Made by a program: the position numbers and the translations under genes
In this document: positions 51,423 to 62,996 of the stretch, one piece after another
Position numbering within the stretch: the first letter of the stretch is position 1
Layout: each line of letters opens with the position of its first letter
The notes under the pieces: generated by a model
Told to the model about the DNA's origin: nothing
Seen by the model: only the letters and a program-made list of their open reading frames with translations
Databases searched by the model: none
Assembly: GCF_003590835.1 (NCBI RefSeq)
Contig: NZ_QYUQ01000002.1
Coordinates: 1,860,001-1,924,000 of the forward strand
Origin: Noviherbaspirillum sedimenti
Lineage (GTDB): Bacteria; Pseudomonadota; Gammaproteobacteria; Burkholderiales; Burkholderiaceae_D
DNA length: 64,000 nucleotides
Reading direction: 5' to 3'

Positions 51423-51989
51423 TCAAGTCTTCGGCAGGGTCACGCCGCGCTGGCCCTGGTACTTGCCGCCGCGATCCTTGTACGAGGTTTCGCAGATTTC
51501 GTCACTCTCGAAGAACAAGACCTGGGCGCAACCTTCGCCAGCATAGATCTTGGCCGGCAGCGGCGTGGTATTGGAAAACTCCAGTGTCACATAGCCTTCC
51601 CATTCCGGCTCGAACGGGGTCACATTGACGATGATGCCGCAACGGGCATAGGTCGATTTGCCCAGGCAGATGGTCAGCACCGAACGCGGAATGCGGAAAT
51701 ACTCCACGGTGCGCGCCAGCGCGAAGGAATTCGGCGGGATGATGCAGACATCGCCCTTGAAATCCACGAAGGATTTTTCGTCGAAGTTCTTGGGATCGAC
51801 GATGGTCGAATTGATGTTGGTGAAAATCTTGAATTCATCGGCGCAACGGATGTCGTAGCCGTACGACGAGGTGCCGTAGGAAACGATCTTCTGGCCATTG
51901 GCCTCGCGTACCTGGCCCGGTTCGAAGGGCTCGATCATGGCCGTCTCTTCGGCCATGCGGCGGATCCATTTGTCGGATTTGATAGTCAT
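51423..51989 (-). CDS. dcd: dCTP deaminase
   Basis: A 188-residue trimeric dCTP deaminase, exactly the usual length, making dUTP for thymidylate synthesis. [18 protein letters not shown] near residue 38, [15 protein letters not shown] near 88, [20 protein letters not shown] near 111 (with the catalytic Glu in [14 protein letters not shown]) are all present. Start 51989 gives the standard [14 protein letters not shown]-terminus. The last 18 codons are repeated at 45892-45947, so the 3' end here may have been brought in by the inserted segment to its left. Confidence 0.95.
   Translation of the reverse strand: MTIKSDKWIRRMAEETAMIEPFEPGQVREANGQKIVSYGTSSYGYDIRCADEFKIFTNINSTIVDPKNFDEKSFVDFKGDVCIIPPNSFALARTVEYFRIPRSVLTICLGKSTYARCGIIVNVTPFEPEWEGYVTLEFSNTTPLPAKIYAGEGCAQVLFFESDEICETSYKDRGGKYQGQRGVTLPKT
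51428..51483. repeat. 56-bp direct repeat inside the 3' end of dcd
   Basis: Identical to 45892-45947. It includes the last coding bases of dcd and forms the right border of the 5.5-kb inserted segment. Confidence 0.9.
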
Positions 51990-52071
51990 TTTTTCTCTTT
52001 GCGAAACAGCGTAACAGCGTAACAGCCGGATTTTACGTGAAAATCGGCGCAACTCCGGGAAAAATGCGCGC

Positions 52072-55000
52072 CTAGCGCTGCAGCGTTTCCCAGACCTTTT
52101 GCAGGCGCTTGACCGAAACCGGCATCGGCGTGCGCAATTCCTGGGCAAACAGCGATACCCGCAGCTCTTCCAGCAGCCAGCGGAATTCCACCATCTTCGG
52201 GTCGGCCCTGCCGCCCTGGCCTTTTTGCGCGCGTTGCCAGGGCTGCGCTGCCAATTGCCATTCGGCCATCAGCTTGGCATCGCGGGTGGGGTCAGCGCGC
52301 AGCTTTTCCAGGCGCACGCTGATCGCTTTCAGGTAACGCGGGAAATGGGCGAGTTGGACATATTCGTTGTCGGCAATGAAGCGCTTGCCCATCAAGCCCT
52401 GCAATTGCGCCTGGATATCAGCCACCGCTTGCGGATGTCCCTTGGCGCCCTGCAGCTTTTTCGGCAGCGCATGGTATTCGGCCAGAACCTGCCCCGCCAG
52501 TCGGGCGATCTCGTTGACCAGCAAGCCCAGGCGCGCCTTGCCCTCGTCCTTGCGCTGGTTGAATTCGGCGCCATTCTTCGGCAGCGGCGCCTGCAGGCAA
52601 GCGCGCTCGAGGCCGGCCTGGATGATCTGGTCGCGCAATTCCTCCTGCGTGCCGAGTGACATGAATTGCATGCCCATCTGCTGCAGGCCGGGAATGTTCT
52701 TCTCCAGATACTTCAGCTGTTCCTTCAGTTGCAGCGCAATCAGCCGGCGCAAGCCGGCATGGTGGACGCGCGCCGCCTCGTCAGGATCGTCGAAGACTTC
52801 GATATCGCAATGGCTGCCCTTGTCCACCAGCGCCGGAAAGCCGATCAGGGTCTGCTTGCCGCGCTGGATTTCCAGCAGCTCGGGCAATTCACCGAAAAAC
52901 CAGGTGGTGAGATTTTGCTGGTCGAGCGTGCCCGGCTGGCCGGCAGGAACCGACTGGCCGGCCTTGCCCGCAGCCGCGGCTGCTGCCGGCTTGCCGGCGC
53001 CAGCTGGCCCTGCCGCTGCAGTGCTGCCTGCGCCAGCGGCACCGGCAAGCGGCGCCACCACGGCAGTCTCCGCCAGCCGCTGGAAGCTCTGACGCGCCTG
53101 GCCGCCGAATTCGGCTTGCAGGGCCGCCAGGTTGCGCCCCATGTCGAGCTGACGACCATGCTCGTCGACCACCTTGAAATTCATGAAGTGATGCGCCGCC
53201 AGGGTCTCCAGCTTGAAATCGGACAGCTTGGCCGCAAGGCTGGTGCGTGCGCGGATATCGGCGATCAGGGCGTCGAGCAGCGGCCCCTTGCCAAAGCCGT
53301 GCGCCGCCTCGGTGCGGTCGCAGAAGCCGGCGGCATATTCCGGCAGCGGCACGCAATGGCGGCGCAGTTTCTGCGGCAGCGATTTCAGCAGCAGGTGAAT
53401 TTTTTCCTTCAGCATGCCCGGCACCAGCCATTCGCTGCGCGCAGCGGATACCTGGTTCAGCGCAAACAGCGGCACCGTCAGCGTCACGCCGTCGCGCGGC
53501 GAGCCCGGCTCAAAATGGTAGGTGAGCAGCATGTCGACGCCGGCCACGCTCATCGCCTTCGGAAAGAGGTCGGTGGTGACGCCGGCGGCCTCATGGCGCA
53601 TGAGGTCGTCGCGGTTCAGGTGCAGCAGCTTCGGGGTCTGCGCGCTGGCGTCCTTGAGCCACTTCTCGAAAGCGGCGCCATTGCAGACATCGGCCGGCAC
53701 CAGCTTGTCGTAAAAGGCGAAGATCAATTCCTCATCGACCAGCACATCCTGCCGGCGCGACTTGTGTTCCAGGTTCTCGATTTCGCGCAGCAGGCGCTGG
53801 TTGTGGGCAAAGAATGGCGCGCGCGTGTCATAGTCGCCCTCGACCAGGGCGCCGCGTATGAAAATCTCGCGCGCCTCGGCCGGCTTGAACGCGCCATAGT
53901 TGATGCGGCGCTGGCTGTACACCACCAGCCCGTACAGCGTGGCGCGCTCGTAGGCCGTCACCTGGGCAGCGCGTTTTTCCCAGCGCGGGTCGCCCCAGGA
54001 TTTCTTCAGCAAATGGCCGCCGACGCGCTCCAGCCATTCCGGCTGGATTTGCGCGATGCAGCGCGCATACAGACGGCTGGTCTCGACCAGCTCGGCGGCC
54101 ATGATCCACTTGCCGGCTTTCTTCGCCAGGTGCGAGCCGGGCCAGACATGGAACTTGATGGCGCGGGCGCCAAGATAATGCGGCTCGTCCTCGGCCTTGA
54201 AGCCAATATTGCCGAGCAATCCGGTCAGCAGGGCCGCATGCAACTGCTCATAAGTGGCAGGCAGTTCATTGGTGCGCCAGCCCTGCTCGCGCACCAGCGT
54301 CAGCAATTGCGTATGGACTTCGCGCCACTCGCGCAGGCGCAATTGCGAGAGAAAATTGGCACGGCAATTGTCGGCCAGCTGGCGGTTGGTTTTCTTGTGC
54401 TCGATCGCTTCCTCGAACCATTTCCACAATTTCAGATACGAGAGGAATTCGGACTTGTCGTCGGCGAATTTCTTGTGGGCCTGGTCGGCGGCCTGCTGCG
54501 CCTCCAGCGGTCGCTCGCGCGGGTCCTGCACCGATAGCGCTGCGGCGATCACCAACACCTCGGACAGGCAAGCCTGCTCGCGCGCGGCCAGGATCATGCG
54601 ACCGATGCGCGGGTCCAGCGGCAGCTTGGCCAGCTGCCTGCCGACGGGCGTCAGCTGATTGTCGTCATCGACCGCGCCCAGCTCCTGCAGCAGCTGGTAA
54701 CCGTCGGCGATCGCCCGCCCCGGCGGCGGCTCGATGAAGGGGAAGGTCTCGACATCGGCGAGGTGCAGCGATTTCATGCGCAGGATGACCGCGGCCAGCG
54801 AGGAGCGCAGGATTTCCGGCTCGGTGAATTTCGGCCGCAGCAGGTAATCCTGTTCCTCGTACAGACGGATGCATACGCCGGCGGCAACGCGGCCGCAACG
54901 ACCGGCGCGCTGGTTGGCGGCCGATTGCGCCACTGCCTCGATCTGCAACTGCTCGACCTTGTTGCGGTAGCTGTAGCGCTTGACCCGTGCGAGGCCCGCA

Positions 55001-56082
55001 TCGACCACGTAGCGGATGCCCGGCACGGTCAGCGAAGTCTCGGCGACGTTGGTCGCCAGCACGATGCGGCGCGCATTGGACGTCTTGAACACGCGCTCCT
55101 GCTCCTGTGCCGACAGGCGTGCAAACAGCGGCAGGATCTCAGGCGCACGCAAACCCTGCGGCGAATGGTGCTTGCGCAGGGTTTCGGCGGCGTCACGGAT
55201 CTCGCGCTCGCCCGGCAGGAATACCAGCACGTCGCCCGATCCCAGCCGGCACAATTCATCGACCGCATCGGCCACCGCATCCATCAGGTCGCGCTGCTCA
55301 CGACCCTTTTGCGCGACGGACGGCGCCACGCCCGGCTTGGGTGTGGCACGGTCGGGCGGCTCCACCGGCCGGTAGCGGATCTCGACCGGATACAAGCGCC
55401 CCGACACCTCGATCACCGGCGCCGGCTTGTCGCCGCGCGCGAAGTGGCGGGCGAAACGCTCGGCATCGATGGTGGCCGAAGTGATGATCAGTTTCAGGTC
55501 TGGCCGGCGCGGCAGCAATTGCTTGAGATAACCCAGCAGGAAATCGATGTTAAGGCTGCGTTCGTGCGCCTCGTCGATGATGATGGTGTCGTATTGCTTG
55601 AGCAGCGGGTCAGTCTGGGTTTCGGCCAGCAGGATACCGTCCGTCATCAGCTTGACCGACGCTCCCTTGGTCAGGGTATCGGTGAAGCGCACCTTGAAGC
55701 CGACATGCTCGCCCAAGGGCGAGCCCAGTTCCTGGGCAATGCGCTTGGCGGTGGAAGACGCGGCGATCCGGCGCGGCTGGGTATGGCCGATCAGGCCGGC
55801 CTGGCCGCGCCCGAGTTCCAGGCAAATCTTCGGCAATTGCGTGGTCTTGCCGGACCCGGTTTCGCCGCAGACGATCACGACCTGGTGCGCGCGCAAGGCG
55901 GCAGCGATCTCCTCGCGCCGGCCTGACACCGGCAATTCTTCCGGATAGACAATGGGCGGCAAGGGGTTGCGCACAGGCGCGGATGCGGACGCAGTAACGG
56001 ACGCAGAAGCGGGCGGGCGGCCCGGCCTGGGGGGGCGGGGCGAGGCCCCCGTGGTATTTTTGGGAGTTTCAGGTGCAGACAT
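52072..56082 (-). CDS. hrpA: ATP-dependent RNA helicase HrpA
   Basis: A 1336-residue DEAH-box helicase. Walker A GETGSGKT is at residues 73-80, then [20 protein letters not shown] and the SAT motif near 205, motif VI in [18 protein letters not shown] near 408. HA2 and OB domains follow and a long DUF3418 C-terminal region completes the HrpA layout. An Ala/Gly/Pro-rich insert of about 40 residues interrupts the C-terminal region at about 1011-1052 ([20 protein letters not shown]), probably a flexible linker. HrpA processes mRNA and rescues collided ribosomes in E. coli. ATG 56082 is chosen (MSAPETPKN); longer starts overlap argA in antisense. Divergent to argA with 24 bases between starts. Confidence 0.95.
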   Translation of the reverse strand: MSAPETPKNTTGASPRPPRPGRPPASASVTASASAPVRNPLPPIVYPEELPVSGRREEIAAALRAHQVVIVCGETGSGKTTQLPKICLELGRGQAGLIGHTQPRRIAASSTAKRIAQELGSPLGEHVGFKVRFTDTLTKGASVKLMTDGILLAETQTDPLLKQYDTIIIDEAHERSLNIDFLLGYLKQLLPRRPDLKLIITSATIDAERFARHFARGDKPAPVIEVSGRLYPVEIRYRPVEPPDRATPKPGVAPSVAQKGREQRDLMDAVADAVDELCRLGSGDVLVFLPGEREIRDAAETLRKHHSPQGLRAPEILPLFARLSAQEQERVFKTSNARRIVLATNVAETSLTVPGIRYVVDAGLARVKRYSYRNKVEQLQIEAVAQSAANQRAGRCGRVAAGVCIRLYEEQDYLLRPKFTEPEILRSSLAAVILRMKSLHLADVETFPFIEPPPGRAIADGYQLLQELGAVDDDNQLTPVGRQLAKLPLDPRIGRMILAAREQACLSEVLVIAAALSVQDPRERPLEAQQAADQAHKKFADDKSEFLSYLKLWKWFEEAIEHKKTNRQLADNCRANFLSQLRLREWREVHTQLLTLVREQGWRTNELPATYEQLHAALLTGLLGNIGFKAEDEPHYLGARAIKFHVWPGSHLAKKAGKWIMAAELVETSRLYARCIAQIQPEWLERVGGHLLKKSWGDPRWEKRAAQVTAYERATLYGLVVYSQRRINYGAFKPAEAREIFIRGALVEGDYDTRAPFFAHNQRLLREIENLEHKSRRQDVLVDEELIFAFYDKLVPADVCNGAAFEKWLKDASAQTPKLLHLNRDDLMRHEAAGVTTDLFPKAMSVAGVDMLLTYHFEPGSPRDGVTLTVPLFALNQVSAARSEWLVPGMLKEKIHLLLKSLPQKLRRHCVPLPEYAAGFCDRTEAAHGFGKGPLLDALIADIRARTSLAAKLSDFKLETLAAHHFMNFKVVDEHGRQLDMGRNLAALQAEFGGQARQSFQRLAETAVVAPLAGAAGAGSTAAAGPAGAGKPAAAAAAGKAGQSVPAGQPGTLDQQNLTTWFFGELPELLEIQRGKQTLIGFPALVDKGSHCDIEVFDDPDEAARVHHAGLRRLIALQLKEQLKYLEKNIPGLQQMGMQFMSLGTQEELRDQIIQAGLERACLQAPLPKNGAEFNQRKDEGKARLGLLVNEIARLAGQVLAEYHALPKKLQGAKGHPQAVADIQAQLQGLMGKRFIADNEYVQLAHFPRYLKAISVRLEKLRADPTRDAKLMAEWQLAAQPWQRAQKGQGGRADPKMVEFRWLLEELRVSLFAQELRTPMPVSVKRLQKVWETLQR

Positions 56083-56106
56083 GGCTGGCCGAATTATAAT
56101 GCGCCC

Positions 56107-57417
56107 ATGGAAAACCCGATTGAATTCGTCGCCTGGCTGCGCTCGGTCGCACCTTATATCCACGCTTTTCGTGGCAAGACTTTCGTGGTCGCCTTCCCCG
56201 GCGAGCTGGTGATGGCCGGCGCCCTGCCGGTACTGGCGCATGATTTGTCACTTTTGCATGCCCTCGGCATCAAGGTGGTGATCGTGCATGGTTCACGCCC
56301 GCAGGTCGAGGAACAGCTTGCATTGCGTCACGTGGAAGCGCGTTTTCACAATGGCTTGCGCATCACTGACGTCACCGCGCTGGAATGCGCCAAGGAAGCC
56401 GCCGGCGAACTGCGCCTGGATATCGAGGCCGCTTTCAGCCAGGGCTTGCCGAACACGCCGATGGCGCATGCGGCGATCAGTATCATTTCCGGCAACTTTG
56501 TGGTTGCCAAGCCGCTCGGCGTGATCGATGGCATCGACTTTGAATGGACCGGCCTGACCCGCAAGGTCGCCTACGAAACCATTAACCCGGTACTCAACAA
56601 TGGCGGCCTGGTACTGCTGTCGCCGCTGGGCTTTTCGCCGACCGGCGAGATCTTCAACCTGTCGATGGAAGACGTGGCGGTGGCTGCGGCAACCGCGCTA
56701 CGCGCCGACAAGCTGATCTTCATCACCGAAACGCCGATGCTGACCGATGCCGGCGGCGCGGAAATCCGCGAATTGTCGACGCACCAGGCATATGCGGTGC
56801 TCGCCTCCGAATGCCTGCCGGCCGATTCTGCCTACTATCTGCAAAATGCCACCAATGCTTGCAGAAATGGCGTGCCGCGCGCTCACATCGTCCCCTTCGC
56901 CACCGACGGCTCGGCCCTGCTGGAACTGTTCACCCACGACGGTATTGGCACCATGATTTCCAATGAAAACGTGGAAAGCCTGCGCGAAGCCACCATCGAG
57001 GATGTCGGCGGCATCCTGCAACTCATCGAGCCGCTGGAAGCCGATGGCACCCTGGTCAAGCGCGGCCGCGAACTGATCGAGCGGGAAATCAGCTATTTCT
57101 CGGTGATCGAGCACGATGGCGTGATCTTCGGTTGCGCCGCACTTTACCCCTTCCCGGCTGAAAAGATGGCCGAGATGGCTTGCCTGATCGTCAATCCGGA
57201 AGTCCAGGGGCAAGGCGATGGCGAGCGCCTGCTCACCCGGATGGAAAACCGCGCGCGCGCCGCCGGCATCAAGAAGCTGTTCGTGCTGACCACCCGCACG
57301 GCGCACTGGTTCTTGAAGCGCGGCTTTGTCGCGGGGACCGTGGACGACCTGCCCAAGAATCGTCAACTCATGTACAACTGGCAGCGCAAGTCGCTGGTAT
57401 TCATCAAAAAACTTTAA
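56107..57417 (+). CDS. argA: amino-acid N-acetyltransferase (N-acetylglutamate synthase)
   Basis: A 436-residue ArgA: an amino-acid-kinase domain (residues about 1-280; KVVIVHGSRPQVEEQLALR near 57, GLVLLSPLGFSPTGEIFNL near 160) that binds arginine for feedback control, and a C-terminal GNAT domain (about 295-436; MACLIVNPEVQGQGDGERLL near 357) that transfers acetyl from acetyl-CoA to glutamate. This is the first step of arginine synthesis and is standard in length for the beta/gamma type. Ten bases after its stop lies yggX, in the same direction. Confidence 0.95.
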   Translation: MENPIEFVAWLRSVAPYIHAFRGKTFVVAFPGELVMAGALPVLAHDLSLLHALGIKVVIVHGSRPQVEEQLALRHVEARFHNGLRITDVTALECAKEAAGELRLDIEAAFSQGLPNTPMAHAAISIISGNFVVAKPLGVIDGIDFEWTGLTRKVAYETINPVLNNGGLVLLSPLGFSPTGEIFNLSMEDVAVAAATALRADKLIFITETPMLTDAGGAEIRELSTHQAYAVLASECLPADSAYYLQNATNACRNGVPRAHIVPFATDGSALLELFTHDGIGTMISNENVESLREATIEDVGGILQLIEPLEADGTLVKRGRELIEREISYFSVIEHDGVIFGCAALYPFPAEKMAEMACLIVNPEVQGQGDGERLLTRMENRARAAGIKKLFVLTTRTAHWFLKRGFVAGTVDDLPKNRQLMYNWQRKSLVFIKKL

Positions 57418-57426
57418 GGAAATAAC

Positions 57427-57699
57427 ATGGCACGTACCGTTCATTGCATCAAGCTCAACAAGGAAGCTGAAGGGCTCGACTTCCCGCCGTATCCCGGCGA
57501 ACTCGGCAAGCGCATCTATGAAAGCGTCTCGAAGGAAGCCTGGGCCGGCTGGCTCAAGCACCAGACCATGTTGGTCAATGAAAACCGCCTGAACCTGGCC
57601 GATGCGCGCGCGCGCAAGTACCTGGCCACGCAGATGGAAAAGCATTTCTTCGGCGAAGGCGCCGATGCGGCGCAAGGATACGTGCCGCCGAGCGAATAA
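57427..57699 (+). CDS. yggX: probable Fe(2+)-trafficking / oxidative damage protection protein
   Basis: A 90-residue Ygg[21 protein letters not shown] with the single conserved cysteine, then [20 protein letters not shown] and the C-terminal [10 protein letters not shown] are diagnostic. It protects iron-sulfur clusters from oxidative damage. The ribosome binding site TAAGGAAAT lies in the short gap after argA, so the two are probably cotranscribed. The order argA-yggX recurs in beta-proteobacteria. Confidence 0.95.
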   Translation: MARTVHCIKLNKEAEGLDFPPYPGELGKRIYESVSKEAWAGWLKHQTMLVNENRLNLADARARKYLATQMEKHFFGEGADAAQGYVPPSE

Positions 57700-57716
57700 G
57701 CCCGCTGGCCTTTACA

Positions 57717-57754
57717 TGAAAAAAGCCCGCCGATGCTCGCGCGGGCTTTTTTCA
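57717..57754. terminator. bidirectional terminator between yggX and rpiA
   Basis: TGAAAAAAGCCCGC (57717-57730) and GCGGGCTTTTTTCA (57741-57754) are a perfect 14-bp inverted repeat with a 10-base loop, giving a U tract in both directions. It serves the convergent yggX and rpiA genes. Confidence 0.93.
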
Positions 57755-57768
57755 TGGCGAGCCAAAAC

Positions 57769-58440
57769 TCAATAAGTGAATTTTTTCACGCCATCGGCCA
57801 TGCCCAGCAAGCCGACATCGGCGCCGCGCACAGCGAACAGGCCGACCGTCACCACGCCGACAATATTGTTGATCTGTTGTTCCAGCGCGACCGGATCGGC
57901 GATCTGCAAGCCATGCAGATCGAGGATGTAGCAGCCATTGTCAGTCAGCAGCGGCTGGCCATCTTTCAGGCGCAGACGTGGCTCGCCGCCGAGTTGCGCC
58001 AACTGACGCGCAACGGCCGCATATCCCATCGGGATTACCTCGACCGGCAACGGAAATTTGCCCAGCTTGTCGACCAGCTTGGAACCGTCGGCGATGCAAA
58101 TGAATTTGTCCGCCACCGAGGCGACGATCTTTTCACGCGTGAGCGCGGCGCCGCCGCCCTTGATCATGGCGCCGGCCGCCGTGATCTCGTCGGCGCCATC
58201 GATATACACCGGCATCGACGTAATGTCGTTCAGATCGAATACCTGGATGCCGTGCGCAGCCAGGCGCGCCGCGGTGGCTTCGGACGAGGCGACCGCGCCC
58301 TTGATCTTGTGCTTGATCTTGCCGAGTTCGTCGATGAAGTAATTGGCGGTAGAGCCGGTGCCGACACCGACAATTTCGCCTTCCACGACATATTCGATGG
58401 CGGCACGGGCAACCGCCTGCTTGAGTTCATCCTGAGTCAT
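57769..58440 (-). CDS. rpiA: ribose-5-phosphate isomerase A
   Basis: A 223-residue Rpi[20 protein letters not shown] near residue 27 is the phosphate-binding loop, [19 protein letters not shown] near 82 contains the catalytic Asp and Lys region, and [11 protein letters not shown] follows. It interconverts ribose-5-phosphate and ribulose-5-phosphate in the pentose phosphate path. ATG 58440 ([10 protein letters not shown]) is preferred to an ATG four codons upstream. It precedes eda/edd/pgi/zwf, all genes of sugar-phosphate metabolism. Confidence 0.95.
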   Translation of the reverse strand: MTQDELKQAVARAAIEYVVEGEIVGVGTGSTANYFIDELGKIKHKIKGAVASSEATAARLAAHGIQVFDLNDITSMPVYIDGADEITAAGAMIKGGGAALTREKIVASVADKFICIADGSKLVDKLGKFPLPVEVIPMGYAAVARQLAQLGGEPRLRLKDGQPLLTDNGCYILDLHGLQIADPVALEQQINNIVGVVTVGLFAVRGADVGLLGMADGVKKFTY

Positions 58441-58482
58441 GTTTTCTCGCAAATGGGGGAATACGCTATTTTAGCCGACACA

Positions 58483-59109
58483 TCACCCGGCCCGCAGCGC
58501 GCTGGCCGCCTGCGCCAGCGCCGTGATGGCTGGCCAGTCGCCGGCGCGCAGCGCTTCCTTCGGAGTCAGCCAGGAGCCGCCGACGCAGGCGACATTGCCG
58601 AGCGCGAGAAATTGCGGCGCTGTTTCCAGGCTAATGCCGCCGGTGGGGCAAAACAGCGTGTCCGGCAGCGGCCCGGCCAGCGCTTTCAGCATGCCGACGC
58701 CGCCCGCCGGCACCGCCGGAAACAGCTTCAACTGGTTGAAGCCCGCCTCGCGTGCCGCCATCACCTCGCTGGGTGTCATCACCCCAGGCAAGAGCGGCAG
58801 GCCGGACGCCCTGGCGGCGCTGATCAGCGCCGACGTCAGCCCCGGCGAAACGCCAAACACCGCACCGGCATCGCGTGCGGCGACGAATTCCTCCGGCCGC
58901 GTCAAAGTGCCGACACCGACGATCGCCTGCGGCACCTGCTCGGCAATCGCGCGGATGGCAGCCAGGCCGTGCACGGTGCGCAGGGTCACTTCCAGCACGC
59001 GGATGCCGCCGGCGACCAGCGCCTGTGCCAGGGGTACAGCTTGCTGCAGTTCGTCGATGGCGATCACCGGGATCACCGGCGATGTGCGCATGATATCTGT
59101 CAGAGTCAT
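58483..59109 (-). CDS. eda: KDPG/KHG aldolase
   Basis: A 208-residue class I aldolase. Glu in RVLEVTLRT near residue 44 and the Schiff-base lysine in FNQLKLFPAVPAGG near 132 are present, with FCPTGGISLETAPQFLAL near 161 closing the phosphate site. It splits 2-keto-3-deoxy-6-phosphogluconate into pyruvate and glyceraldehyde-3-phosphate, the last Entner-Doudoroff step. It lies 32 bases after edd on the same strand, so the two are an edd-eda operon. Confidence 0.96.
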   Translation of the reverse strand: MTLTDIMRTSPVIPVIAIDELQQAVPLAQALVAGGIRVLEVTLRTVHGLAAIRAIAEQVPQAIVGVGTLTRPEEFVAARDAGAVFGVSPGLTSALISAARASGLPLLPGVMTPSEVMAAREAGFNQLKLFPAVPAGGVGMLKALAGPLPDTLFCPTGGISLETAPQFLALGNVACVGGSWLTPKEALRAGDWPAITALAQAASALRAG

Positions 59110-59141
59110 GATGAAGGCTTTTTGGTCAGGAAGATGTGCGT

Positions 59142-61058
<1,917 letters not shown>

Positions 61059-61086
61059 GGCAAACGTATCCTTGACTAAGTCGTTT

Positions 61087-61101
61087 TGAAATTTTACTAC
61101 A
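61087..61101 (-). promoter_or_regulatory. HexR-type operator upstream of edd
   Basis: On the minus strand TGTAGTAAAATTTCA matches 14 of 15 positions of the HexR consensus TGTARTWWWAYTACA. It lies 29 bases before the edd start, where a KDPG-responsive repressor would block transcription. Confidence 0.65.
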
Positions 61102-61134
61102 AAAAGTTATTTGCTTTTGCCCTTGCAGCAACTT

Positions 61135-61148
61135 CTGACCTACATCAA
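61135..61148. promoter_or_regulatory. weak FNR-like site between edd and pgi
   Basis: TTGATGTAGGTCAG on the minus strand has one perfect FNR half-site (TTGAT) and a second with two changes. It is related to the better site before potG. On its own the evidence is weak. Confidence 0.25.
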
Positions 61149-61222
61149 GCCATCTTTCCGGGCAAATGTAAAGTTGGAACAAGCATGGCCTTGTTATTCT
61201 CGATAGATCAAGCTCAATATCC

Positions 61223-61237
61223 AGTAGTAAATTTACT
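61223..61237 (+). promoter_or_regulatory. second HexR-like operator, near pgi
   Basis: AGTAGTAAATTTACT matches 12 of 15 HexR positions and contains the perfect palindrome AGTAAATTTACT. It lies 45 bases before the pgi start. Confidence 0.5.
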
Positions 61238-61281
61238 TAAAAGTATTGTATATTTGCTCCAATTATCAATCAATCAGTCAA

Positions 61282-62985
61282 ATGCCTCGGATGCCTTTCA
61301 CTGCCAGCGCGACCCATACTGCCCTGATGGATCACCATGCCCGCGCATGCCAGTGGCGCATGGCAGACCTGTTCGCCCAGGATCCGCTGCGCGCGCAAGC
61401 CTTCTCGCTGGAAGCAGCCGGCCTGTTCCTGGATTATTCCAAGAACCGCATCGACCGCACCACCGTCGCGCTGCTGGTGGCGCTGGCACGCGAATGCGGC
61501 GTGGCGCAACAACGCGACGCCATGTTTGCCGGCGCCCGCATCAACACCACCGAAAACCGCGCCGTACTGCACACCGCCCTGCGCGCCCCCCGCGGCCACA
61601 CCCTGCGGCTGGACGGCCGCGACATCAATGCGGATGTCCACGCCGTGCTCGATCAGATGCGGCTCTTTTCCGATCAGGTCCGCACCGGCGCCTGGCGCGG
61701 CTGCCAGGGGCAAGCCATGACCGATATCGTCAACATCGGCATTGGCGGCTCCGACCTGGGCCCGAAAATGGCGTGCCAGGCGCTGCGCCCCTATGGACAC
61801 CCGCGTCTGACGTCGCATTTCATTTCCAATGCCGATGGCAACGACCTCGCTGCGCTGCTGCCGCGCCTGAATCCCGCCACCACCCTGTTCATCATCGCCT
61901 CCAAGACCTTCACCACCGCCGAGACCATGATGAATGCGCAAACCGCGCGCACCTGGTTCCTGCGCCAGCATCCGCACACCGGCGACTTGAAGAAACATTT
62001 TGTGGCGGTATCGACCAATACCCCAGCGGTCCAAGCGTTTGGCATTGCCCCGGAAAATATGTTCCCCTTCTGGGACTGGGTCGGCGGGCGTTATTCGCTG
62101 TGGTCGGCGATCGGCTTGTCCATCATGCTGGCCATCGGCTTCGATCACTTCGCGCAATTGCTGGCCGGCGCCCATGCGCTCGACCGGCATTTCCAGGAGG
62201 CGCCGCTGGAACGCAACCTGCCCGTCTTGCTGGCACTGATCGGCATCTGGAACCGCAACTATTTCCAGGACGCTTCACTTTCCATCGCGCCTTACCATCA
62301 GGATTTGAAATATTTCCCGGCCTATCTACAGCAACTGGAAATGGAAAGCAATGGCAAGCAGGTCGCCTGCGACGGCACGCCCCTGGCGGCGCCCGCCTGT
62401 CCGGTCATCTGGGGCAATGTCGGCACCAACGGCCAGCATGCCTATTTCCAGCTGCTGCACCAGGGCGCCGATGTCGTGCCGGTCGATTTCATCACGGCAT
62501 TACAGCCCGCGCATGACTTGCCGGGCCATCACACGGCCTTGCTGGCCAACTGTTTTGCGCAATCCGAAGCGCTGATGCTGGGGAAAAATGCCGGGCAAGC
62601 CAGCGCCGAAATGCAAGCCGAAGGCAACAGCGCACCCGCCATTGCGGCGCTGCTGCCGCACAAGCTATTTCCCGGCAACCGGCCCAGCAATACCCTCCTG
62701 CTCGAGACCTTGTCGCCGGCCCGTCTGGGTGCGCTGATTGCGCTGTATGAACACAAGACCTTCGTGCAGGGCGTGATCTGGGGCATCAACAGTTTCGACC
62801 AGTGGGGCGTCGAACTGGGCAAGGTCCTGGCCAAACAAATTCATGCGGAACTGGCTGGCGCAGCCGTATCTAACCAGCATGACAGTTCTACCCATGGCTT
62901 GATTGCACGCGCCCGGGCTGCCACCCTGCAGGAAAAGGCGCTCCCGGATGGCGCATCCAGGTCCAGGTCCTCCATTTCCCCTTAG
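61282..62985 (+). CDS. pgi: glucose-6-phosphate isomerase
   Basis: A 567-residue Pgi. DIVNIGIGGSDLGPKMACQA near residue 150, SKTFTTAETMMNAQTAR near 206, WGNVGTNGQHAYFQLLHQG near 375 with the catalytic Glu/His region, and the Lys segment GVELGKVLAKQI near 510 are all present. The final 25 residues form a divergent tail. The start is ATG 61282 (MPRMPF); ATG 61291 is also possible. It lies 11 bases before zwf, so pgi-zwf form an operon. Confidence 0.95.
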   Translation: MPRMPFTASATHTALMDHHARACQWRMADLFAQDPLRAQAFSLEAAGLFLDYSKNRIDRTTVALLVALARECGVAQQRDAMFAGARINTTENRAVLHTALRAPRGHTLRLDGRDINADVHAVLDQMRLFSDQVRTGAWRGCQGQAMTDIVNIGIGGSDLGPKMACQALRPYGHPRLTSHFISNADGNDLAALLPRLNPATTLFIIASKTFTTAETMMNAQTARTWFLRQHPHTGDLKKHFVAVSTNTPAVQAFGIAPENMFPFWDWVGGRYSLWSAIGLSIMLAIGFDHFAQLLAGAHALDRHFQEAPLERNLPVLLALIGIWNRNYFQDASLSIAPYHQDLKYFPAYLQQLEMESNGKQVACDGTPLAAPACPVIWGNVGTNGQHAYFQLLHQGADVVPVDFITALQPAHDLPGHHTALLANCFAQSEALMLGKNAGQASAEMQAEGNSAPAIAALLPHKLFPGNRPSNTLLLETLSPARLGALIALYEHKTFVQGVIWGINSFDQWGVELGKVLAKQIHAELAGAAVSNQHDSSTHGLIARARAATLQEKALPDGASRSRSSISP

Positions 62986-62996
62986 GCACAACCATC

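Noticed and set aside
54763..55926. 387-codon and 52666-54537 623-codon plus-strand frames opposite hrpA
   Set aside because: Antisense shadows of the helicase.
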